Part shown: piece by piece, positions 7,451 through 12,453 of the stretch
Layout of the letters: each line of letters opens with the position of its first letter
Numbering within the stretch: the stretch's first letter is position 1
Source of the DNA: Bacillota bacterium
Lineage (GTDB): Bacteria; Bacillota; Clostridia; Saccharofermentanales; Fastidiosipilaceae
Assembly: GCA_023420715.1 (NCBI GenBank)
Contig: JAEZVR010000155.1
Coordinates: forward strand, 1 to 12,453
DNA length: 12,453 bases
Direction of reading: 5' to 3'
Translations under genes and position numbers: made by a program
Notes under the pieces: generated by a model
What the model was told of the DNA's origin: nothing
The model's input: only the letters and a program-made list of their open reading frames with translations
The model's database searches: none

Positions 7451-7897
7451 TTAGAGCTGAGCTAGGACCTCATTTAAATCGGGTAATTCACCTAATTCAT
7501 AGCATTTTGCCCAAGCAACGTCTCCATTTTCATCCACAATAATATTGGCACGTTGTGAATGTCCGCCCGCTGCAACATAAATGCCATATGCTTCTGCAAC
7601 AGCGCCCAAAGGTGCATAATCAGCCAACAATGGCGTTTCTTCAATACAGGCAAATTTTGCCCAAGCAGCTTTAGAAGGTTGATGATCGACACTTAAGCCC
7701 AATGCAACCGTATTCTTTGCCTTTAAGGTCTCAATTTCACGTTCTAACGCTCTCATTTGATCCAGACAAACAGATGTCCAAGCCAATGGATGCCAAGATA
7801 ATAAGACCTTTTTACCTTTTAATGCACTTAACGTAACTGTGTTGCCGTTCTGATCAACTAAAGAGAAGTCTGGTGCTTTTTGACCAACTTGAATCAT
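7451..7897 (-). CDS. Thiol peroxiredoxin (AhpC/TSA, redoxin family)
   Basis: Thioredoxin-fold peroxidase of 148 residues that reduces hydrogen peroxide or organic peroxides in the cytoplasm. The N terminus VGQKAPDFSLVDQNG is typical of the family. The active-site segment is HPLAWTSVC, matching PxxxT(S/T)xxC with P37, T41 and peroxidatic C44; R116 in HSQRANIIVDENG is the likely catalytic arginine. Two further cysteines, C84 and C132, could resolve the sulfenate, so I cannot say whether it works as a 1-Cys or 2-Cys enzyme. The ATG at 7897 is chosen because GGAGG lies 6 nt upstream (7904-7908) and the family N terminus starts there; 14 more codons are open upstream but unlike the family. It is transcribed divergently from hom, with a PerR/Fur-like palindrome between them, and ends in a strong terminator. 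Confidence 0.92.
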   Translation of the reverse strand: MIQVGQKAPDFSLVDQNGNTVTLSALKGKKVLLSWHPLAWTSVCLDQMRALEREIETLKAKNTVALGLSVDHQPSKAAWAKFACIEETPLLADYAPLGAVAEAYGIYVAAGGHSQRANIIVDENGDVAWAKCYELGELPDLNEVLAQL

Positions 7898-7903
7898 AAA
7901 ATA

Positions 7904-7908
7904 CCTCC
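7904..7908 (-). promoter_or_regulatory. Ribosome binding site of the peroxiredoxin gene
   Basis: A minus-strand GGAGG, 6 nt before the ATG at 7897, decides the start against an upstream in-frame ATG at 7939. Confidence 0.85.
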
Positions 7909-7961
7909 ATTTTGGGGAATAATTTGCTACACCCCTCATCTAGTAAAAAAATATGAATTTA

Positions 7962-7976
7962 TTATAATGATAAAAA
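7962..7976. promoter_or_regulatory. PerR/Fur-like operator over divergent -10 boxes
   Basis: The 15 bp read TTATAAT-G-ATAAAAA, which agrees with the B. subtilis PerR consensus TTATAATnATTATAA at 12 of 14 defined positions. They lie between a peroxiredoxin gene, a common PerR target, and homoserine dehydrogenase. The 8-bp palindrome ATTATAAT (7961-7968) supplies a perfect TATAAT -10 on each strand: 7963-7968 for hom and 7966-7961 for the peroxiredoxin. No good -35 box is seen for either gene. The region is AT-rich, so a chance match is possible. Confidence 0.45.
7963..7968 (+). promoter_or_regulatory. -10 box of the hom promoter
   Basis: A perfect TATAAT lies 27 nt before the hom ATG, leaving room for a short leader with the AGAGGA ribosome binding site at 7985-7990. 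The hexamer 17 nt upstream (TAGTAA, 7940s) is a poor -35 match, so the promoter may need an activator. Confidence 0.5.
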
Positions 7977-7995
7977 ATTACAAAAGAGGAAACCT

Positions 7996-9345
7996 ATGTT
8001 CGCTTATCAGACAAAATCAGGCCATTCAACCCATTGTCAAGCACAAAACCGCCCGATTTCCATTGCAATTTTAGGTGCTGGTACGGTTGCGAGTGGTGTC
8101 TATCAACTCATCGAAAAAAATGCATCTTTGATCGAACAGAAGGTGGGTGCCACACTAAAACTCAAATGGATCTTGGCCAGAACGCCGCAAAAAGCACTCA
8201 ATTTGGGGATCCAGACCGAACAAATTACCCAAGATTTCCAAAAAATCTTAACCGATCCTGAAGTCGACATCATCATCGAATTGATCGGGGGTATAGAACC
8301 CGCAAAAACCTATATCGAAGCCGCGTTAAAAACTAAAAAAAATGTCGTAACAGCAAACAAGGACCTCATTGCCAAACACGGCGTATCCTTATTTGCTCTC
8401 GCTGAAACGAATTGTGTTGATCTGATGTTTGAAGCAAGTGTCGGGGGCGGCATTCCCATTATTATGCCCATGAGACGTACCCTTGCTGGCAACGCCATCA
8501 AGGCAATGATGGGCATCTTAAACGGCACAACCAATTATATGCTCACCCAAATGACCAAAAATGGACTGTCCTATGCAGAAGCTTTAAAAGATGCACAAGA
8601 TCTCGGTTATGCCGAAGCCAACCCGAGTGCAGATGTGGATGGGTTAGACGCTGGTCGGAAAATGGCCATTTTGGCTAAACTCGCTTTTCAGGCAGATATT
8701 ACGGATGAGTTGGTGCCCTGTGAGGGCATTAGTAAACTGCGACAACAGGACTTTGATTATGCCAAACGCTTCAATTATGTCATTAAAATGTTGGCTGTTG
8801 CAAAAGCAACAGATGAAGGTATCGAATTGGGGGTCTATCCTTGTTTTATCGATCAAAAACATCCCCTAGCAGCGGTGAATGATGCCTATAATGCTTTGTT
8901 TATTAAGGGCGATGCGGTGGGGGAAGTCATGCTCTATGGGCAGGGCGCAGGTGCAATGCCAACGGCCAGCTCAGTGGTTGGTGATCTAATGCAAGTGATG
9001 CGTCACATCTGTTCGAATGCGACAGGGCAAGGGAATGAATTTAACCCGGTCACCTGCGAAATTTTACCGCCATCAGAATCTCGTCATTCATTTTTCATCT
9101 CCATGAGCATTGCAGATCAGCCCAAAGTGCTGGCAAAAATTGCCGCCGGTTTTGGCGAGCACGGCGTCAGTATTCAATCAGTCGGTCAACATCCATCTGG
9201 AGATGGGAAAAGCGAACTCATTTTGATTACCCATGTTGTCAAAAAAGGTGCTGTAGAAGCCACGTTAAAAGCCTTAACCCAAACAGATGTCGTTTTATCC
9301 ATTCATTCGATCATTCGGGTCATTGATCATACATCTAGTCACTAA
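7996..9345 (+). CDS. hom: Homoserine dehydrogenase with C-terminal ACT domain
   Basis: Reduces aspartate-4-semialdehyde to homoserine with NAD(P)H, the branch point to threonine, methionine and isoleucine. The 449 residues contain a Rossmann motif GAGTVASG (27-34), TANKDLIAKHG (119-129), EASVGGGIP (146-154), the homoserine-binding NGTTNYML (from 176), and SADVDGLDAGRK (211-222) with the catalytic lysine K122 and K222 positions conserved. A regulatory ACT domain starts near 363 (SFFISMSIADQP), which suggests feedback control by threonine or a related amino acid. The ATG at 7996 is supported by AGAGGA at 7985-7990. It gives about 20 residues before the first strand, slightly longer than usual and without signal-peptide character. 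It is followed after 13 nt by 4-hydroxybutyrate dehydrogenase and not by the common threonine synthase or homoserine kinase. Confidence 0.96.
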   Translation: MFAYQTKSGHSTHCQAQNRPISIAILGAGTVASGVYQLIEKNASLIEQKVGATLKLKWILARTPQKALNLGIQTEQITQDFQKILTDPEVDIIIELIGGIEPAKTYIEAALKTKKNVVTANKDLIAKHGVSLFALAETNCVDLMFEASVGGGIPIIMPMRRTLAGNAIKAMMGILNGTTNYMLTQMTKNGLSYAEALKDAQDLGYAEANPSADVDGLDAGRKMAILAKLAFQADITDELVPCEGISKLRQQDFDYAKRFNYVIKMLAVAKATDEGIELGVYPCFIDQKHPLAAVNDAYNALFIKGDAVGEVMLYGQGAGAMPTASSVVGDLMQVMRHICSNATGQGNEFNPVTCEILPPSESRHSFFISMSIADQPKVLAKIAAGFGEHGVSIQSVGQHPSGDGKSELILITHVVKKGAVEATLKALTQTDVVLSIHSIIRVIDHTSSH

Positions 9346-9358
9346 AAAGGAGACAAAA

Positions 9359-10492
9359 ATGTCCGCTCATGAGTACGTGCCGACCAAAATCAGTTGGCTA
9401 GAAAATATCGCCAGTCTTCGCCAAACCTTTCAATTAAACGATACAGATTTAATTGTTTCCACATCTGGGATATTAAAACCCTTCGTCCATCTGTTTAATG
9501 GAGAAAATGGAGATCCAGCGCTACCAATTTTATATTGTAGTGATCATTTTCGAGGAGAACCAGAAGCCCGTCATTACAATCTCTTAAAACAACTTGTCCC
9601 TCAAACCACCAAACGCATTATTGCCATTGGTGGCGGATCTGTTCTGGACTGTGCAAAAGTCATGGCTTATTATGATGAATTTCAGGTAGAAGACATCATC
9701 GCCGGCTATCGACCACGACCAGAACGCAGATATTTTATCGCCGTACCAACCACCTGTGGAACAGGTTCGGAAGTAACACCTTTAGCAAGTGCTGCCTTTC
9801 CTGAATTGAAAACAAAAAAGGGCTTTGGATTCGACGAAATGTATCCAAATGAAGCGGTGATCATCCCAGAGGTCTTGTCCTACTTGCCGGATCATCCCTT
9901 TGCGACAAGCTCCATGGATGCCCTGGTCCATGCCGTCGAATCCTATTTATCGCCTAAGGCGACCGTCTTTTCAGAAGTGCATTCAATCGCAGCGATCCAA
10001 TTGATCTTGAAAGGCTATCAAGCGATTGTCCAAAACGGTTTTTCTGCCAAATTGACCCATGCTTGCGCCTTTTTAACGGCAAGCACCTATGCGGGCATGG
10101 CCTTTGCCAAAGCCGGATGCGCCGCTGTGCACGCCTTAAGCTATCCCTTGGGCGGTCTGTATCACGTTCCTCATGGCGAAGCCAATCAAGCGATGTTCAT
10201 GGCAGTTTTAAACCATTATCGACAGAAAAAACCAATTGGGAAATTAAACCAACTCGAAGATCTATTGGCAATGATCTTAAATTGTGAATCTCATGAAGCG
10301 CTCGATCAATTAAAACAAATAACCGAAAAGATTTTACCTGCAAAACCCTTAAGTTCTTATGGCGTTAAATTCGAAGAACTAAACACAATGGCACAAACCG
10401 TATTCGATGGTCAACAACGGCTATTAGTCAATAATTATGTACCTTTTTCGACGGACGATATTTTAGCAATCTATCAAAAGCGCTATGCATAA
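9359..10492 (+). CDS. 4hbD: 4-hydroxybutyrate dehydrogenase (iron-containing alcohol dehydrogenase)
   Basis: Group III metal-dependent alcohol dehydrogenase of 377 residues. It resembles Clostridium kluyveri 4-hydroxybutyrate dehydrogenase as I recall it, with shared stretches including VPTTCGTGSEVT, HALSYPLGGLYHVPHGEAN and the C-terminal GQQRLLVNNY.PFS. It would interconvert succinate semialdehyde and 4-hydroxybutyrate with NAD(H). The nucleotide-binding GGGS is at 91-94. Predicted metal ligands are D187 and H191 (SSMDALVHAVESY), H258 and H272. The ATG at 9359 follows AAGGAG by 7-8 nt. A longer frame from 9287 overlaps the end of hom and is rejected. It is probably cotranscribed with hom (13-nt gap). 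No CoA transferase, succinate-semialdehyde dehydrogenase or 4-hydroxybutyryl-CoA dehydratase gene is in view, so the pathway is not confirmed by context. A related short-chain semialdehyde substrate is possible. Confidence 0.87.
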   Translation: MSAHEYVPTKISWLENIASLRQTFQLNDTDLIVSTSGILKPFVHLFNGENGDPALPILYCSDHFRGEPEARHYNLLKQLVPQTTKRIIAIGGGSVLDCAKVMAYYDEFQVEDIIAGYRPRPERRYFIAVPTTCGTGSEVTPLASAAFPELKTKKGFGFDEMYPNEAVIIPEVLSYLPDHPFATSSMDALVHAVESYLSPKATVFSEVHSIAAIQLILKGYQAIVQNGFSAKLTHACAFLTASTYAGMAFAKAGCAAVHALSYPLGGLYHVPHGEANQAMFMAVLNHYRQKKPIGKLNQLEDLLAMILNCESHEALDQLKQITEKILPAKPLSSYGVKFEELNTMAQTVFDGQQRLLVNNYVPFSTDDILAIYQKRYA

Positions 10493-10554
10493 ACAACGAA
10501 TCCTGCGTCGGACTGAAGCAAGTGAAAAAGCCTCTTCTCTTGTAAAACCGCCTC

Positions 10555-10588
10555 CGACATAAACAAAATTTATATTTTGTTTATGTCG
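10555..10588. repeat. Perfect 15-bp inverted repeat with 4-nt loop
   Basis: Left arm CGACATAAACAAAAT (10555-10569), loop TTAT, right arm ATTTTGTTTATGTCG (10574-10588). It lies 62 nt after the 4hbD stop and ends 8 nt before the trkA -35 box. No T-run follows on the plus strand, so it is not a standard intrinsic terminator, though it may protect or end the 4hbD message. It could equally be an operator for the trkA promoter. The left arm overlaps TCCGAC (10553-10558), which is complementary to GTCGGA (10507-10512), so an alternative pairing exists. Confidence 0.85.
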
Positions 10589-10596
10589 CCAAAAGA

Positions 10597-10625
10597 TTTA
10601 AACCCCTCCTCATCACCTGTATAAT
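10597..10625 (+). promoter_or_regulatory. Sigma-A-type promoter of trkA-trkH
   Basis: TTTAAA (10597-10602, four of six matches to TTGACA) and a perfect TATAAT (10620-10625) are separated by 17 nt. The expected start of transcription near 10632 leaves a leader of about 26 nt before the trkA ATG, too short for a riboswitch. Confidence 0.65.
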
Positions 10626-10657
10626 AATGAATAAGCATTTTCATTGAGGTTGACCAT

Positions 10658-12013
10658 ATGAACATTGTTATTTGCGGCGCCGGAAAAATTGGTGAAACAC
10701 TTTGTTACGAACTATCCAGTGAAAAACATGATGTGATGCTCATCGACAAAGATCCGCTGCGCTTACAGGTTTTAATTAATAACAGCGACATTGTTGGCGT
10801 TTGTGGCAATGCGGCTCTATATGATGTCCAAAAAGAAGCTGGTGTCGATCAATGCGATATTTTTATTGCCTGTTTACCCTCGGATGATGTTAATATCATT
10901 GCCGCCATTACCGCAAAGGCTTTTGGCGCCAAGCGAATTATTGCCCGTGTCCGCGATCCAGAATATACAAAACAACTTGACTTTTTTCGTGAGCGTTTGG
11001 GCATTGACTACATTATTAATCCAGAACTTGAAACCGCACGCGATCTTGCCCGAATGGTTCAACTCCCAGAGGCTGTTTCTGTCGAGCATTTTAATCGGGG
11101 TAAATTAAATATCGTCAACTTTACGGTGCCACCCGCTTCCATCATTACCAATATGTCTTTGATTGAATTTCGACGGACTTTCCCAGATCTGCTGGTTTGC
11201 ATTATCAAACGCGGTGATCAAATTATCATTCCTGGAGGGCACAACCAACTCAAACCTAGTGACAACGTCTATTTAACTGGGGATCTTCAATCTGTTCGCA
11301 ACCTTTTTGTCAGTATTTATAAGGTCAAAAGACGGATCAAGTCAGTACTCATTGTCGGAGCTGGACGGATTACACATTATCTCATTCCCCGTTTAGAACG
11401 CTTCGGCATTCGAATTAAAGTCATTGAAAACAACCGGACACGCTGCGAGCAACTCGCTGAGCAATTTCCCAAAATCGAAATTGTGCACGGTGATGGTACC
11501 GATCAAAAAACATTGATGCAAGAACATGCAGAAGCTTATGATGCCTTAATTTCTTTAACGGGTATCGATGAAGAAAATATCGTGCTTTCCATGTATGCCG
11601 ATCAACTTCAGATGAACAAAACCATTGCAAAAGTCAACCGAATCAATTTGCTAAATGTTCTCTCGATTCAAGATACCTTTTCAATTGTCACACCGCATCA
11701 AATTATCAGTGACAAAATTCTGCGCCTCATTCGCTCTTGGCAGCATACACATTTTTCAAATATCGAGGAACTGTATCGGCTCGCCAATGGTCAGGTTGAA
11801 CTCCTGCAGTTTAGAGCGGTCGATGGGTGTCGCATTATCGGACGCTGTCTAAAAGATCTGCGCCTAAAATCCAGCACCTTGGTTGCCGTCATTGTTCGAG
11901 AAGGGAAACTCATTTTCCCGACTGGAGATGACCTCATCCAATCCGAGGACGTCGTTTTGGTGGTCACTGCTCAGCAGGACATTGTAGAACTTGATAATAT
12001 CCTAGCCGAATAA
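10658..12013 (+). CDS. trkA: Trk potassium uptake regulatory subunit TrkA
   Basis: Cytoplasmic NAD(H)-binding ring protein that gates the TrkH potassium channel. The 451 residues form two RCK_N-RCK_C repeats: the first Rossmann domain starts at residue 1 with GAGKIG (7-12) and an acidic D30 after the second strand (VMLIDKDP); the first RCK_C lies around 140-220; the second Rossmann domain starts with GAGRIT (234-239) and VIENN; the second RCK_C ends at the C terminus. The second glycine motif has Thr where the third Gly is expected, so nucleotide binding may be weaker in that half. The ATG at 10658 has GAGGT 7 nt upstream (10646-10650). It has its own promoter and is followed by trkH after 16 nt. 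The identity is clear by length and by the tandem domain layout, unlike the single-domain KtrA. Confidence 0.95.
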   Translation: MNIVICGAGKIGETLCYELSSEKHDVMLIDKDPLRLQVLINNSDIVGVCGNAALYDVQKEAGVDQCDIFIACLPSDDVNIIAAITAKAFGAKRIIARVRDPEYTKQLDFFRERLGIDYIINPELETARDLARMVQLPEAVSVEHFNRGKLNIVNFTVPPASIITNMSLIEFRRTFPDLLVCIIKRGDQIIIPGGHNQLKPSDNVYLTGDLQSVRNLFVSIYKVKRRIKSVLIVGAGRITHYLIPRLERFGIRIKVIENNRTRCEQLAEQFPKIEIVHGDGTDQKTLMQEHAEAYDALISLTGIDEENIVLSMYADQLQMNKTIAKVNRINLLNVLSIQDTFSIVTPHQIISDKILRLIRSWQHTHFSNIEELYRLANGQVELLQFRAVDGCRIIGRCLKDLRLKSSTLVAVIVREGKLIFPTGDDLIQSEDVVLVVTAQQDIVELDNILAE

Positions 12014-12029
12014 ATACTGTGAGGTTAAC

Positions 12030-12453
12030 ATGAATTATAGTGTCCTAAGATATTCACTGGGCCGCATGCTGATGATCATTGGCGCACTCATGATCTTGCC
12101 CGTCCTTGTTGCACTGATCTATCAGGAACCCCTCACCAATACCCTTGCCTTTATATACAGCATGGGCATAATGATGGGTATTGGTTGCATCATGAGCTTT
12201 AAAAAGCCAAAAGATCATCACTATTACGTCAAAGAAGGGATTATCATCGTCAGTCTTAGCTGGTTCTTAATCTCCTTGCTCGGTGGACTTCCCTTTATTT
12301 TCAGTGGGGCGATACCAAATTTTGTCGATGCGTTTTTTGAAACAGCAAGTGGTTTTTCCACCACAGGTGCAAGTATCTTAATCAATGTCGAAGCCCTCTC
12401 CCGCTCCCTTCTCTTTTGGCGCAGTTTTACTCATCTCATCGGTGGTATGGGCG
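12030..12453 (+). CDS. trkH: Trk potassium transporter membrane subunit TrkH, 3' end outside window
   Basis: The first 141 codons of the potassium-translocating subunit; the frame is open to the window edge. The N terminus holds two hydrophobic helices (about 10-30 and 38-56), then a KEG segment, a third helix (about 69-92) and the first pore loop, where SGFSTTGASIL (107-117) carries the first selectivity-filter motif with T111-T112-G113. The segment LLFWRSFTHLIGGMG (127-141) is highly typical of TrkH. The ATG at 12030 has GAGGT at 12021-12025, nearly the same leader as that of trkA. It lies 16 nt after trkA and is presumably cotranscribed and forms the TrkAH complex in the membrane. TrkH and KtrB are related; pairing with a two-domain TrkA favours TrkH. 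Confidence 0.93.
   Translation, partial: MNYSVLRYSLGRMLMIIGALMILPVLVALIYQEPLTNTLAFIYSMGIMMGIGCIMSFKKPKDHHYYVKEGIIIVSLSWFLISLLGGLPFIFSGAIPNFVDAFFETASGFSTTGASILINVEALSRSLLFWRSFTHLIGGMG

Noticed and set aside
7968..8074. Short frame overlapping the hom start, possible leader peptide
   Set aside because: Its ATG lies in the predicted -10 box, so it would not be in the transcript, and no attenuator structure follows.
9287..9358. Upstream start of the 4-hydroxybutyrate dehydrogenase frame overlapping hom
   Set aside because: AAGGAG sits just before the ATG at 9359 and the extension is out-of-frame hom sequence with no family similarity.
10519..10542. Imperfect CAAG...CTTG hairpin after 4hbD as a terminator
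   Set aside because: Two mismatches in ten pairs and no T-run follow it.
10626..10657. Potassium or c-di-AMP riboswitch ahead of trkA
   Set aside because: The predicted leader is only about 26 nt, far too short for any known aptamer of that type.

Overview
The window looks like a chromosomal segment of a low-to-moderate-GC Firmicute, most likely a member of Clostridia. The evidence is the miaB-mutS-mutL-miaA gene order with an Hfq-family gene beside it, strong GGAGG-type ribosome binding sites, a MutL of the endonuclease type, and a clostridial-type 4-hydroxybutyrate dehydrogenase. An Acetobacterium/Eubacterium-like acetogen would fit, but the sequence alone does not prove this. No mobile element, CRISPR array, tRNA or rRNA is visible.

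Layout. Positions 1-6906 (+) hold a tight operon: miaB (5' end open at the window edge), mutS, mutL and miaA, with 5-11 nt between genes. It couples two tRNA A37 modification steps (MiaA prenylation, MiaB methylthiolation) with mismatch repair. Positions 6923-7897 (-) hold a divergent Hfq-like gene, facing miaA tail to tail, and a thiol peroxiredoxin with a clear intrinsic terminator. Positions 7898-7995 are a divergent promoter region with a PerR/Fur-like palindrome over the -10 boxes. Positions 7996-10492 (+) hold homoserine dehydrogenase and 4-hydroxybutyrate dehydrogenase, 13 nt apart. A 165-nt spacer contains a perfect 15-bp inverted repeat and a sigma-A-like promoter. Positions 10658-12453 (+) hold trkA and the first 141 codons of trkH, a potassium uptake pair.

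The most notable feature is an in-frame amber codon (UAG, 5531-5533) inside mutL. Coding continues in the same frame for 142 more codons and carries the conserved C-terminal endonuclease motifs (ACK and CPHGRP). By the spacing from the DQHA motif, the UAG falls inside the segment matching the sliding-clamp-binding motif (Q-x-x-L-x-P) of Bacillus subtilis MutL, at a position that is normally hydrophobic. It may be a recent nonsense mutation (a mutator strain), a sequence error, or UAG readthrough, for example by pyrrolysine or a suppressor tRNA. The window cannot decide. UAG is also used as an apparently genuine stop for mutS and for the Hfq-like gene, which argues against unrestricted UAG decoding. 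The second oddity is the Hfq homologue: it is on the opposite strand from the usual miaA-hfq arrangement, and the canonical YKH signature is replaced by FRS.
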